DNA from: Ailurus styani
Lineage: Eukaryota > Chordata > Mammalia > Carnivora > Ailuridae
NCBI GenBank assembly: GCA_002007465.1
Contig: LNAC01000032.1
Location: 6,478,889 to 6,542,888 of the forward strand
DNA length: 64,000 nt
Direction of reading: 5' to 3'
Position numbers and translations under genes: made by a program
In this document: positions 1 to 12,281 of the stretch, in pieces
Position numbering within the stretch: the stretch's first letter is position 1
How the letters are laid out: every line of letters starts with the position of its first letter
Notes under the pieces: generated by a model
The model's database searches: none
What the model was told of the DNA's origin: nothing
Seen by the model: the letters and a program-made list of their open reading frames with translations, nothing else

Positions 1-720
1 GCCATGTCTAAGAACTTTTCACCAAGCTCTAGATCCCAAATAGTCCTCTCCTATGCTATCTTCTAAATTTTGTATGTATTATCTTTCATATTTATATTTA
101 TGATGCATTTTGACTTAATTTTTGCATAAAATAAGAGATCTAGTTCAAGGTTTTTTGTTTTTATTTTCGTCTGTGAATAGAAAATTGCTTCAACACCATC
201 TTTTGAAAAGATTATCTTTCCTTCACTGAAGTGCTTTTGCACTTTTGTCAAAAGTCAGCTAGCCATACTTTGTGAGTCAATTTCTGGGTTTTCTATCCAT
301 TCCACTGATGTATGTGTCCACCTCTCTGCCAATACCACACAGTCTTGATTACTGTAAATAGATAATAAATCTTGAAATTAAGCAGACTTTTTCTCCCACT
401 TTATTTTTCTTTTTCAAAATTGTTTTTTAGCTGTTCTATTTCCTCTATCTTTCCATATAAATTTTAGAATAATCCTGAGTGTATCTATAAAAAATCTTAT
501 TGGGATTTTGAGTACTGGCATATCAATTAGAGAAGAACTGAGCGCTTTACTATATTGATTCTTCTAAACCATGAAATTGTCAGTCTTTCCATTTATTTAG
601 ACCTTCTTTGATTTCTTTCATCAGCATTGTGTAGTTTTCAAAATAAAGGACTGCAGATTTTTTTTTACACTTAACGCATAAATATTTCTTTCTTTTTTGA
701 GTGATTATAAATGGCATTGT
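1..720 (-). mobile_element. L1 ORF2 fragment (3' segment of an inverted L1)
   Basis: The reverse complement reads as degraded LINE-1 ORF2 downstream of the reverse-transcriptase core, with the region equivalent to MLMKEIKEGLNKWKD and onward. Stops and frameshifts are frequent. It continues off the left edge and abuts an oppositely oriented ORF2 piece. Confidence 0.75.
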
Positions 721-724
721 ATTT

Positions 725-1140
725 TTAGTTCCAGTGTCAACACTCATTCATGATAAAAACTCTCAGAAAACTAGGAATAGAAGGAAAGTTCTCCACCTTT
801 AAAGAACATCTACAAAAAACCCACAGCTAACATTACCCTTAATAGTCAAAGACTGAATGCTTTCCCCTAAGATTGGGGACAAGGCAAAGAATATTTTGAC
901 CACTTTAATCAGCATAGTATGGGAGGTTTTACCCAGTGTAATACGCAAGACATGGAAACAAAAGACATGCAGACCAGAAAGGAAGAAATAAAACTGTCCT
1001 TATTTGCAGATGACACAATGGTTTACAAGAAAATTATAAGGAATCTATTTTTAAAAAAATCTCCTACAACTAGTGAGTTCAGAAAAGTTTCAGGATACAA
1101 GATTAACATACAAAATCAATTGTCTTTCTATGTAATAGCA
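725..1140 (+). mobile_element. L1 ORF2 fragment with FADD motif, inverted relative to its neighbour
   Basis: The forward frame shows KEEIKLSLFADDTMVY near 978-1025, the L1 reverse-transcriptase FADD motif, followed by GYKINIQNQLSFYVIA. It covers ORF2 sequence just upstream of the part in 1-720 but on the opposite strand. Confidence 0.8.
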
Positions 1141-1224
1141 GTGGGCACTCTCCTACCTCCTTCTGGAAGCAAAGACTTGAATTACTATAGTCCCATCTGT
1201 CCCTAAGACTCTGTTCAATTTTTT

Positions 1225-2640
1225 CAGTCTATTTTTTTTCCTCTGTTGTTCAGATTGGATCATTTCTTTTGTTCTATGTTCAAATTCACTGATTTTTTTT
1301 TTCCTCTGTCCTCTCCATTCTTCTGCTAAGCCTATCCATTGAATTTTTATTTGGTTTTTTTGTTTTGGTTTGGTTTGGTTTTTTTTTTTTTAGTTCTAAA
1401 ATTTCCATTTGGCTCTTTTTTATATCTTCTATTACTTTGCTGATAATTTCCATTTTTGTCCAGACTTTCTATTCTTCAATGGTTTCAACCATATCTGTAA
1501 TTTTTCACTTTAGCATTTTTTTGATGTCTTCCTTAAATTCATTGTCAAATAATTCTAACATATGTATCATCTTGACGTTGGTGTCTATTGTCTTTTCTCA
1601 CTCAATTTGAGTTCTTCCTGATTCTTGATATGATGAGTGATTTATTATTGAAACCAGGGTATTTGGGGTTTTATGAGAGTCTGGATCTTATTTAAATCTT
1701 TTTTAACAACTTTTTTTTAAAGATTTATCTATTTATTTAAGAGGGGGAGACAGAGAGTGCACAAGCAGGGGAACGGGCAGAGGGAGAAGTAGACCTGCTG
1801 AGCAGGAGACCCCCCCCCCCCGCCCGCCCCGCCATGTGGGGCTTGATTCCAGGACCCTGATATCATGACCTGGGCCAAAATCAAGAGTTGGACACTTAAC
1901 CAACTGAGCCACCCAGGAGCCCTAGCAAATTTCCTCTGATACCACTCCATTGCATGAAAGGGGGCATCACTTCAGTACTGCTAGGTGGTGATGGATACCC
2001 AGGTTCTCCACTCAGCCTCTGTTGGAACCTGAGGGTCCTAGCGGTTCCTTGATACTGCTGGGCAGAGTGGAAATTCAGGCTCCCACTAGGTCTCCACTGA
2101 TGACACTCTGGCTGGGAAGGTAAGGGGTGCCATGTTACTGCTCCACTGACACGGCAAGCAAGGGAGGGGGGATTCATTGTGCCCAGCAGGGATGAAAGTC
2201 TCAGTTTCTCACTCAGCCTTCTCTGACACCCCAGCATGAAGATTGGGGCACCTCCTACAGTTTGGCAAGGGTAGAAGTCCAAGTACTCTACCCAGTCTTC
2301 ACTGGAAGGAGTGAGCACAAAGCTGCAGATTTCTTCTGTGATGTTTGGCTGGAGCAGATCATTTATTGTCTACATGTTTTCTGCATTTCTAGGCTGTCCC
2401 TTACCTCATCCTTAAGCTGTGGAGAACAGGCTTTTCTGGAATTTTGTTTTGCCTTTTGGGTTTTGTTTTGCTTTGGTTTTTTGGGTTTTTAGTTTGTTTG
2501 GGGTTGGGGGGGTTCTTTGGTTTGTTTTTGCTTTTATTTTTATTTTGGTCTGTCCTTTCGGCATTCTAACATATAAAGCTTCTCCAGGACCCAGTTTGGG
2601 ATATACAAGGCAAAAATAAAACCCAAGGAATTCACCACTG
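1225..2640 (-). mobile_element. Ancient L1M-type sequence (5' UTR/ORF1-like), split by a SINE
   Basis: The reverse complement of 1225-1700 resembles an old L1 ORF1-side region (AACAACAGAGG and AAATGGAAATTTTAGAACT). Bases 1923-2420 are GC-richer with imperfect tandem units like old L1 5' regions. The Can-SINE at 1711-1922 interrupts it. Family-level assignment is tentative. Confidence 0.55.
1711..1922 (-). mobile_element. Can-SINE, antisense
   Basis: Poly-T start, then AAGATTTATCTATTTATTTAA, a GA-rich body, and an end at AACTGAGCCACCCAGGAGCCC, which is the reverse of the tRNA-derived head. It contains a C10 tract at 1811-1820. Confidence 0.9.
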
Positions 2641-2805
2641 TGTCATTCCTTGGTCCCAAGATACCTAGCCAGTTTGTCTTGTTCTCTGTACCTTACAGGG
2701 TCTTCTGATGTTTGTGTTCATTTGAGTCCAGAGTTTTTCACTGTCCCGAGAGGAGGAACTAGGAAAAATTACATCTATACAGTTCTCCCTCAAATGAAAG
2801 GTCCC

Positions 2806-3010
2806 GGGCACCTGGGTGGCTCAGTGTGTTAAAGCCGCTGCCTTCAGCTCAGATCATGATCCCAGGGTCCTGGGATCAAGGCCCACATTGGGCTCTCTGC
2901 TCAGCAGGGAGCCTGCTTCCTCCTCTCTCCTCTCTCTCTGCCTGCCTCTCTGCCTACTTGTAATCTCTCTCTCTGTGTCAAATGAATAAATAAAATCTTT
3001 AAAAAAAAAA
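2806..3010 (+). mobile_element. Can-SINE, sense, 12-bp target duplication
   Basis: tRNA-like head GGGCACCTGGGTGGCTCAG, CT-rich middle, AATAAATAAAATCTTT and A-tail. Flanked by ATGAAAGGTCCC at 2794-2805 and 3011-3022, a perfect target-site duplication. Confidence 0.95.
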
Positions 3011-3022
3011 ATGAAAGGTCCC

Positions 3023-3945
3023 TAACTTTTTTATAGAAGAAAATGACAAATAGTCCACTACAGCCAAACTCAAATTCCCACCATTTACCTATTATTGAAT
3101 TTTACTTTTACCTAATAGTCAATAATTACTGAATTCATCTATCACCAAGTACCTCTTAATAAAAACATTATGTTTAGGAGAAAATAGCCTCTGTTGTATC
3201 AGCTTTGGAAACACAAACCTGTGAAGTGATAATAAATATTACCATATATGCAGTAAGGAACATCAGGTTTTAAGATTATTGAATTATTAGGTCGAATTAT
3301 TATTTGCTATTTCTGCCTTAAATATTTTAAAAGTATAGTCTATACATTATTATGAGGTATTAAATTTTCTAATTTTCTAAGCACATAATCCTCTTAGAGA
3401 TCATAATGCTATAATTAGCATTATCCATATATATATATATATATAATATATCATATATCACAGTGGCTCATTTTGTTCTTAATTCTAATACATTTTAATT
3501 TTCCCCATAATTCTAAGCTCTCTGCTGAAGATGGCCACTGAAACAAAGAATTTCAGAATTGGAATAAATCTTACATCTTAAGTATTGATCTACTTTCTAC
3601 TCACTTTCCAAGAGTTTCTCTGCTAACATTGGGAAACTTGGCAGACACTGGAGATCACACTCCTCACTATATAGCTCTAAAATATGCTGGCAAAAATGGC
3701 CTTCAAATTCTGCTTCTTTACCACTCCCATCACCTACCTGCTCCTTTTCCACTGAGAGGTTTGCCAATCCAAATTATAAAACAGGTGAGGAAACTTTCTC
3801 TACTATAGATCCAAGACCAGGAGAAAAAGATTAGCAAAGCTAAATTCATTATTAACAAGATTGGGAGTGTGGGGAAGGGGGGAAGTGAGTGCTTCATCAA
3901 ACCATGGACAAGAAGTTGGAAAGTACTGCCTTTTTACATGCACAA
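3023..3945. other. AT-rich intergenic DNA, no gene seen
   Basis: No coding signal or confidently recognised repeat, apart from an (AT)n run at 3427-3446. Confidence 0.5.
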
Positions 3946-3960
3946 AGTTCTTCCTATCTT

Positions 3961-4142
3961 TTTTTAAGATATTATTTATTTATTTGTCAGAGAGAGGGAG
4001 AGAGAGAGAGAGCACAAGCAGGCAGAGGGGCAGGCAGAGGAAGAAGCAGACTCCCCACGGAGCAGGGACCCCAACACAGGATGGATCCTAGGACCTAAGT
4101 GAAAGGCAGACGCTTAACTGACCAAGCCACCCAGATGTCCCG
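3961..4142 (-). mobile_element. Can-SINE, antisense, 15-bp target duplication
   Basis: T-tract, ATTTATTTATTTGTCAGAGAG, GA-rich body, then GACCAAGCCACCCAGATGTCC. Flanked by AGTTCTTCCTATCTT (3946-3960) and AGTTCTTGCTATCTT (4143-4157), one mismatch. Confidence 0.93.
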
Positions 4143-4249
4143 AGTTCTTGCTATCTTGAATAATTATTGCAAATATATTCTACTGCTAAACCAGATACTG
4201 AAGACTGAAATGTGTATTTATCTTTCTTGTACATGCAATAATCTTTCAT

Positions 4250-4375
4250 TTACTGTACTTCTCAAATTGGTCTGTAAGTTTCTCAAAGGTAGAGATCATG
4301 CCCTAGTTCCTGTGAATCCCTAAGCTCCAACCCAGTGTCAAGTACACAGTGATGTTCAATAAATATTTGTGAATA
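4250..4375 (+). repeat. L2/MIR-type 3' end relic
   Basis: Contains the familiar end of old LINE-2/MIR copies: a regulated-length 'gtaagtttctcaaagg...' stretch followed by GTTCAATAAATATTTGTGAAT. Confidence 0.5.
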
Positions 4376-4629
4376 AAAGAATACTTGAAGTATTCTTGAA
4401 GAAGTACTTGAAGATCATCTACTCACTACCCCCTTACCAACTTGGCTTTCAAGGTCAATTTTTATAATTACTTCCCTAATAATGCACACATATTGTAACT
4501 CCATGTCTAGTTAAATCCAATACTCCACCTACAATATTTGCTTTAGCACTGAACATAGATAGATATAAGCCATACTTGATATGTCTTATCACTCTCCTTG
4601 AAACACTTTCTATATTTGACTTTCATTAT

Positions 4630-4996
4630 GAAATGAACTGTATCCCCCTAAAATTCATATATTGAAGTGTTACCTCCCATTGTGACTGTTTTTTGAGATA
4701 GGGCATTTAAAAAGATAATAAAGGTTAAATTAGGTCATAAGGGTAGATCTTAATCCAACAGGACTGGTGCTATTAGAAGAGATAAAACACCAGAGCTCAT
4801 TGTAGTGCATACACAGAGGAAAGGTCATGAAGAACATAGCCATCCACAAGCCAGTAAGAGGGTCTTCATCAGAAACTGAATTTGCCAGAACCTTCATCAT
4901 TGGACTTCTAGCCTCTAGAACTGTGAGAAAATAAATGTCTGTTGTTTATGCTGTCCAGTTTGCAGTCCATTACAGCAGCCTAAGCAGACTAATACA
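4630..4996 (+). mobile_element. MaLR-like solo LTR relic
   Basis: Begins TGAAATGAACTGTATCCCCC and ends near AAGCAGACTAATACA. Between them are the typical AATTCATATATTGAAG, AGGTCATAAGGGT, CCAGAACCTTCATC and AGAACTGTGAGAAAATAAAT (polyadenylation signal) elements of ERVL-MaLR-type LTRs. There are no internal genes. Family naming is from memory. Confidence 0.55.
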
Positions 4997-4999
4997 ACT

Positions 5000-5770
5000 T
5001 CAAACACATCACACTGTCTTGGTTTTTCTCACTTCACTGGAGACTCCAGATCCATTTCCTTTGGTAGTTCCTCCATATCTCTCCATGTTTCCACATTGGG
5101 GTGTCCCAGTTTCATTTCTTAGAAACCTTCTCTTTACAATCTTTACTTCTTGTTTGGTAATCTGTCTCAACCTCTTGATATTCAGCATTAAATACGTGTT
5201 GATGATAACCAAATGTATGTTTCATGCCCACACCTCTCTCCTGCTATCTATTCAGCATCTCAAATTTAACATATTGATCTTTCTCCCACAGCTTGCTTCT
5301 TCCACGTTCTTCTCCATTTTAGTCAGGGACAACTTCATCCCTCCAGTTGCTCAGACCATATAACTTAGAGCCATTCCTTGACTCCTCTGTTTCTCTTACA
5401 CAGTACATTCAATGTGTCTGAAAATTCTACTGGTTCAGCCTTCAAAATTTATCAAGAACTAAACCACATCTAACCATCTTCCATGCCACCTCTATGGTTC
5501 AAGCCACCCTCACCTCTCATTTGGATTATTGCTGGAACTGTTGGTCTCCCTGCTTCCACAGGGGATTCTCAATAAAGCAGCCAGGGTGACCAGTTGAAAC
5601 ATAAATTTTACCATGGCACTTCTCTAGTCAAAATTTAACTATGGTAGAGTAGATTTCATTCTTTACAGTCACTTATAAGACCAAAATGATCTATATCCCA
5701 CACACCATTCTTTTCCCCACCACATCTTTCTTCTAATATGTCTCTTCTCCTTTTTGCTCACTTTGCTCTA
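5000..5770 (+). repeat. LINE-2 relic
   Basis: Degraded L2 ORF2/3' sequence: CCATTCCTTGACTCCTCTG, CAAGCCACCCTCACCTCTCA and TTATTGCTGGAACTG match recalled L2 text. There is no intact frame. Confidence 0.6.
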
Positions 5771-5790
5771 TCCATAAAGAACTTTTTGAT

Positions 5791-5985
5791 TTTTTTTCTT
5801 AAAGAGAGAGTATGTGTGAGGTAGGGAGGGGCAGAGGGAGAGAGAGAGAGAGAATCTCAGGCAGGCTCCATGCTCAGTGCAGAGCACAACAAACAACAAG
5901 GTGCTCAGTCTCACAACCCCAAGATCAGGACACAAAGAGAAATCAAGAGTTGGACATTTAAGCAACTGAGCCACCCAAATGCCCC
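5791..5985 (-). mobile_element. Can-SINE, antisense, older and diverged
   Basis: T-tract and AAAGAGAGAGTATG start, a GA-rich block, then GCAACTGAGCCACCCAAATG at the reverse head. The target duplication is unclear. Confidence 0.85.
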
Positions 5986-6684
5986 TCTTTGATGTTCTTC
6001 TAATATACCAGATATTTTTCACTTCTGAGGCTATGTATTAACTATGGCTTCCTGTTCTATAAAATTAAAATAATATTTACCTTGGATGGATGTCATTAAG
6101 GATTAAAGGTAATGCATAAAAACTACATGGTACATAACAGATGTAGCTCTTAACATGGAAATTAAATTTCCTTATAAGAAATTCAAAGCCTTATTTTTAT
6201 TGCAGTTAAATAATCTCAAACATTTTTCTATAAAGAATTTAAAGAGTTTATTTAAGTCATTAGAAATTATATAAACTAAAGCAAAATGTGATAAAAATAT
6301 CAGAATTCTTGGTCTTATCAAGATGCAGAAAGTCAAAAAACATACTTCAGGTACAAAGAACAAACAGCAAAACATAACATCTAACAGCAACAATTATTAT
6401 CTATAATCCAGTATTCAAGACACAGATCACCTTGATTTTGTATCCTAGGAAAGAGACACTAAGAAAATTCATAATATAAAATTTGTAGCTCATTGTCTTT
6501 TTTCTTCATTTTATTAAAAAAAAAAGAGAGAGAGACATACCTCCTAGAGAATGTGAGAAGATATTGTGGTTTGGTTTTGTTTTTCTGAAACCTGTAACTT
6601 CTTGCCATGGCATAATCCTTGGAATAAAAACAGACTTAGAGACAGACCTCCCTTCATTCCAGTGTGGGCTTTGCATGAGCCTGA
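5986..6684. other. AT-rich intergenic DNA, no gene seen
   Basis: No conserved frame or confidently recognised repeat. A short A-run plus GA tract lies near 6515-6535. Confidence 0.45.
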
Positions 6685-6905
6685 AAAAGCATGGGTTTCA
6701 GAATCAGACACATTTATGTCTGAATCCCACCTGTGATTACATGTGAGATGGTGGACAAGCCAGTAAACCTCTTCAATCTTTGGTTTCCTCATTTATAAAA
6801 TCAAGATAAGAAATTTGCATGGGTTAAAGATAATGTATGTGAACTCTCTGGCCCACTAGAAACTCAGGAAAAGTCTCTCTTATTACTATGGAGATGACCT
6901 TCATA
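6685..6905 (+). repeat. MIR relic
   Basis: MIR core pattern: GGGTTTCAGAATCAGACA, TGAATCCCACCTGTG, GTGGACAAGCCAGTAAACCT and TTTCCTCATTTATAAAAT. Confidence 0.65.
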
Positions 6906-7154
6906 ACAACAAGCTCTAAGAGATGATGTTTGGCTGTAGAGAACTTCTGTTGTACTAAATATTACTGGCTTTCATTTGATATTCTATATAACATGACACT
7001 CAAATGGATACACTTTAAGCTTTCTTCCTGACACTTTTCTAACAAAATGGGAGAAAATTCCATCTTAAAGAATTATTGGCAAAAGCAGGTAGCAAGTTGT
7101 CTTCAGGTAATATGCTTTACTACAGTATGTAACAATAGGTGAGAGAATGAATGA

Positions 7155-7350
7155 ATGCTAGAGTCACCACAGCTGAGGGTCAACTCTACTGGAGTGCTCT
7201 TGGGCAACTCACTTAACCACTCTGCATTAGTTTCTTCTTTGTGAAATAGAGTTAGCTCATAAAATTCTTGAGAGGATTAAATGAAGTAATACATGCAAAC
7301 TGCCTAGAACAGTGCCCAGAAGGAAACAGATATTTAATAAATGTTTTCTA
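7155..7350 (+). repeat. MIR relic
   Basis: Reads GGGCAACTCACTTAACCACT, AGAGGATTAAATGAAGTAAT, CCTAGAACAGTGCCCAGAAG and AATAAATG in MIR order. Confidence 0.7.
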
Positions 7351-8082
7351 TTAATACTCTGAAAATATAAACTTAGAAACAACTTTCACAATTTCAAATG
7401 TCAGATATATTTTTCATTACCTGATTATTTTTATCATATGTAGATTTTTTTCTAATTCAAAACCAGAAACTAGTACAAATAATTCCTTACAAATAGAATA
7501 TATATACATATTATCCTTATAATTCTTATTTTTTCTGAGGGCAAGGAGAGCAGAAAGTTTACCTAAATTATTTTAAAAAGGTATAAATTCTAGATTTTAA
7601 TTAATTCCATGTATAATTTCTATATTCTCTGTGGTAAATTTTTAAAAATCAATTCCACGCTATTTTTATTTGAAATAACATGCTTCAGAAAAAGCTTCAT
7701 GTCAACTCTAAACAAAATTCAAAATTAAATTATCTATGCATGATCAATAGATGACTTAAGAAAATAAAATGTCAAGAGTAAATAATGTCAAACTAATCTA
7801 ATTTTAGCATGATCAAAAGTTTGGTATCAACTTAAAGGGAGTCTCTAATGAAACACAGTAATTTTAAACCCTTGGCTCTTCCCCACTTAAATTTTCCAAA
7901 TCAATTACTTGTATGAAAACATAGAAAGCATTCTTCACAAATTTTCAGAAAGACAGCACTGGGATAATAGCTAATAAATCAAAAAAGAAAATCAAGATCA
8001 AAAAAAAAAAAAATCAAGATCCAGAAGTCTGAATAGGCTGAATCATTAGCATGCAGTAATCAAGATAAAATTTAACAGTGTG
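7351..8082. other. AT-rich intergenic DNA, no gene seen
   Basis: No open frame of note and no repeat I can name. Confidence 0.45.
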
Positions 8083-8190
8083 GGGTTTTTTTGTTTGTTT
8101 TTTGTTTTTGTAGTGAGCTCTACACCCAATGTGGGTGACCCCAAGATCAAGAGTCATGTGCTCTACCAACTGAGCCAGTCAGATGCTCCA
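8083..8190 (-). mobile_element. Short tRNA-only SINE, antisense
   Basis: The reverse complement carries a tRNA-like head with CTCAGTTGGTAGAGCACATG and TTGGGTGTAGAGCTCAC, then a T/A-rich tail, without the long CT-rich region of typical Can-SINEs. This resembles the tRNA-Lys-type carnivore SINE. Confidence 0.7.
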
Positions 8191-8224
8191 AAAGTGTGAT
8201 TTTCCTCCCTAGTTTTCAAAAAAT

Positions 8225-8405
8225 TAATTGTACTAGTGTCACAAGGAGAAAACCCAACTTGGCAGAAGTTCTTATGAAAAACACCTGAGGGATTTAGTAG
8301 ACTTCAAGTTCAATATGAGACAAAGTATAATGGACTTTACAAAAGAGCTAATACAATCTTAGATAGTATTAATTGAAGTATATTGTGCAGGACTAGGTTA
8401 CTGAC
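8225..8405 (+). repeat. CR1/L3-like LINE relic
   Basis: GATTTAGTAGACTTCAAGTT, AATATGAGACAAAGT and GAGCTAATACAATCTTAG follow the order of CR1-clade RT-end sequence as I recall it. Strongly decayed. Confidence 0.45.
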
Positions 8406-9452
8406 AGTGTTGACAGTAAAATATCACTGTATTTTTCATTGGTCATTATCTTCATGAGCACTGTGTCCAATCTAAGTATCAGATGACAAGATACACTGAC
8501 TATAATGGAAAGTACTAAATCAAGTTAAACTTAAATTACAGTCATTAGTATCTTCACAGCTGGTACTTCAAAAAATCTACATAATTATTTCCTTAACTTT
8601 CATCTTTAAATCAGCTAAATCACCATTTAATTTCAATGTATTTTTGAGATCTTTATATCACTATCATAAATGGAAATCCAGTACCACTTCCCAAAGTAGA
8701 AAAAGTGAAAATAAAACTATTACATTTTAGCTGGTTAATGTTGTCAGCCAGGGCTCAGTTTGAGGCCTGCTCTCTATTTATAAAAAGTTACATTATGAAG
8801 TATTAGTTGTTAAATATATTCTACCATCAAACTTAGATCTTTCCTTACTAATGAGGAGAATTATAAAAGTTTTTTTAAAAAGTCTGTGATTAGATGTTAT
8901 TTAAGACCATGTCCCTCAGGTGTACTATCTAAAATTATCTCCTTTATAAGTAGTGTGTGTCTCTACTTTGGGAAACTAAATTAAAACTTACTGGTATACC
9001 AGGTTGTTACAGTCTGGAGATTTAATATGGAGAAGACTAGAAACACTAGAGAGCTCCTTACTCAAAAATATCTCCCCTGAATAATGAGAAAATTATCAGG
9101 ATACATGTACCTGTTTGGTAATGGTGCTCCTCTACTGTGATTTATCTGCTCTTGGCAACATCTATCATGAAGACATGTCTCATGGAACAAAAGGATATTT
9201 GCCCATGAAAGATAGTGGGCTGAGGGGACGGGGGGTGAGAAGGAATAGAAAGGAGTAGAAAACTGAAGAAAAAAAAAAAAGATCCATGGTTTCTACTCTT
9301 TGGTGATCTTCTTCACCTTAATTCAATTCCTCTCTTTATCATTAACCTAAGTGTTCTGAAGAGACTGATATATCTGTGGAATTCATTGTTCTCAAATGCC
9401 TGAAAACATGTTTGCTCATTATGATCCAAATAATTGAGATAAAAATTTCTAC
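8406..9452. other. AT-rich intergenic DNA, no gene seen
   Basis: No coding or named repeat signal found. Confidence 0.45.
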
Positions 9453-9467
9453 AGAATAAAATGTCCT

Positions 9468-9664
9468 GGGGCACCTGGGTGGCTCAGTGGATTAAAGCCT
9501 CTGCCTTCGGCTCAGGTCATGATCTCAGGGTCCTGGGATCAAGCACTGCATTGGGCTCTCCGCTCGGCAGGGAGCCTGCTTCCCCTTCTCCCTCTGCCTG
9601 CCTCTCTGCCTACTTGTGATCTCTCTCTCTGTCAAATAAATGAATAAAATCTTAAAAAAAAAAA
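9468..9664 (+). mobile_element. Can-SINE, sense, perfect 15-bp target duplication
   Basis: Head GGGGCACCTGGGTGGCTCAG, CT-rich middle and A-tail. AGAATAAAATGTCCT flanks it at 9453-9467 and 9665-9679. Confidence 0.96.
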
Positions 9665-10059
9665 AGAATAAAATGTCCTAAATTCACAAATCGTTAACAG
9701 ACTCATTAAGCTTATAAATCTTCTTGGCTTAAAGTTCTCTGACTTTGTAACTTATTCAAAGGCTGAATTTTCAATAACCATAATTGTCTAGATAAATAGA
9801 TAAATCAAAGAACATATGATATGTGAAAACAGCCCATGATGAATCTAAAGAGAGGCTTCATTTTCACATCAAATATTTAGCAGTAACACAGTGTCATACA
9901 TAAAATAAGTGTTCAAGATGAATTATTTATTAGTTTTTCAGCACCACTCAAGAAACAACAATAGTTTGATTTAAAAAAAAAAGTAGCATAAACCAGGAGA
10001 AAAAAATATATATATTTATTCAGTGTCTGTTGCATAGCAAGAAATTCCCAAAATTCTTT

Positions 10060-10172
10060 TAATTTCCTCTTAAGAGTTCTCCAAGTGAGAAAAACAAACA
10101 TAGAGAACTGATAGAGTTTAAGTAATTTGCTGAAGGCTACAGAGTTAGTAAGTAGCAGGGCAGGAATTAAAC
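10060..10172 (-). repeat. MIR relic, antisense
   Basis: GTTTAAGTAATTTGCTGAAG, GTTAGTAAGTAGCAGGGCAG and GAATTAAACCCA are the reverse of the MIR core. Confidence 0.65.
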
Positions 10173-10174
10173 CC

Positions 10175-10512
10175 AAGCTGGGGAAAGGGGGCAGAAATGG
10201 GAGATGTTGATTAGCAGTACAAACTTCCAGTTATAAGACGAATAAATTCTGGGGATATAATGTACAGCATGGTGACTATAGCTAACAATACTGTATTATA
10301 TACTTGAAAGTTGCTAAAAGTAGATCTTAAATATTCTCACCATAAAATAAAATTTTTAAAAAAGGCAATTATGTGAGGTGATTAGGGCGTCAACTAACCT
10401 CATTGTGGTAATCATTTTGCAATATATTTGTGTATGAAATCATCACATGTATGTCTTAAATTTAATGTTATACACTAATTATGTCTCAATAAAGCTAGGA
10501 AAAAATGCCTTA
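10175..10512 (+). mobile_element. Ancient L1M 3' end
   Basis: Classic old-L1 3' UTR text: ATAATGTACAGCATGGTGAC, TTGTGGTAATCATTTTGCAA, ATCACATGTATGTCTTAAAT and CTCAATAAAGCTAGGAAAAA. Confidence 0.8.
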
Positions 10513-12278
10513 AAAAAGCTGAGGCAACAAAAATCACCTGACACTCAGTGATAGCACAATTTGTCCTGATAATCATCGTCATCATCTTCATAGCGTAACT
10601 TTCTCATCAGATCTTCTCAAATTAGATTCTCAAAACTTAGCAGGCCACATATTCTAAGTTTTCTTTTTCAGGCCACATGTTTTTAAAGATCTAGCATCTA
10701 ATAAGGAGAGATAGTAGTGTCTAATAGTTGTTATTTATATGAATGATTGTGAATAAATACTATTTATAATATGAGATTTATTGTCAGCATCTATTGAAAA
10801 CTTATTAACTTAAATAAAACTATTAACTTAAATAAGTTGTAACAGATACCCAAAAATTACGAAAATATATTAGTACTCCAGTTACTCTTAACTTTCAGTG
10901 TTTTCATGGCAATAATGAAGCAAAAAGATATAATTAATAACTGTGATATCCTTTCTTGTACTTCCAAGTTCCTTAACTCATATCTATCATAAAGCACAAA
11001 CAGTACTGAGCTTTTCAAATATTTCAAAGAAACCAGAAGCTATGTTTGGGTAAACTATGTGATAGATGGAAAATTAAGTAGAAGTCAGGTTGGGTAAAAC
11101 ATGAATTTTCTAAAAGACTGTTTTTTCCCATTTATTTAAGTAAGGCCAGACATTCTCTGCCAATAATAGCATTCTAATAATAAAAAAAAAAAACATTGTT
11201 ATTGTAGATAAGATTTAACTTCTGTAAACTATGAAAAAAGAAATACATGTTTTCATCTCTGGAATGACATTATGACATGGTCAAGTATAGGAAGAAAAGT
11301 TTAACTTTTCAAAATAATTTCCAGGCTTGTGCTTTTATGACTTTATTATTTCTGGTATTGTATTTATAAAAATTTTAATGAGCCAGTAAGAGTATTAAGA
11401 ACTTAGTTGTCCATTCTTTCTGCAGCCATAGAGAAAGTGGATAAGAGATGATGTACTGGCTCTCAATATGTCAAATCAGCAGTATTGAAAGCCAATGATA
11501 ATATTTATTACAGGCTACTGAACAAGTTCACAAAAGGAGAGAGGAGCAAGGGAACCCTGAAGCTGTTTTTACTTATAAATCAACAAATATCAGTTATAAA
11601 CTAAGTGAAATCCAATTGCTAAGTGCTACTGAGAATATAAAACCTTCATGTGACACACAATCTCTGTCCTCAACAATGTGATTTTAAATTTAGAGAAATT
11701 TTTTAAAACACATAAAAATGAGTAAGCAGTATGAGTGAGCAATTATATTAAATGTAAATATTGTCTTAGTGCTTCTCAGCAAAGGTCAGCAGACAAAACA
11801 GACTATTAGCTTCCACTCTTCTTGAAAAGCAGAGAGTTACCTGAAGACGATATATTTTGCTTTTATGATGCTCAAACGTGAAAGAATTCTGAAACAGAGT
11901 AGAAATCTGTGAGGAAGTACTTCAATAGAAGATAAAAATAATGTCAGAGGACTCATTGCTAACCACAGATATACCCAGGAAGAGATACAGAAGCATCTAC
12001 TCTAAGCTGACTGACAGTTCTGACTGCTGAGGACTATCCAAGGACTTGCAACTTCAAGTAAAGTATCTCAAATGTATTACTAAACACATGCAAACTAAAG
12101 TCTGTCCATCAAAGTGTTGTTGAAATAAGCAAGTAACAAGAATTAGGAGAGTACCAAATGCTACAGAAGTTTGTGTTTATCCTGTTAAAAACACTGTAAG
12201 AAATATTTCTCTTACTATCTAATTTTGTTATTTACCATAGCATTTTATGTTTTTAAGTAAAAGTGAAAATTGACCTGT
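10513..12278. other. AT-rich intergenic DNA, no gene seen
   Basis: About 1.8 kb without an open frame of interest or a repeat I recognise. It could hold diverged repeats or regulatory DNA. Confidence 0.45.
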
Positions 12279-12281
12279 ATT

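Noticed and set aside
1896..2318. 140-codon minus-strand frame
   Set aside because: It lies across an ancient L1 5' region and a SINE junction, so it is repeat-derived.
4935..5363. 142-codon plus-strand frame
   Set aside because: It lies within a MaLR-like LTR end and an L2 relic, with no family match.
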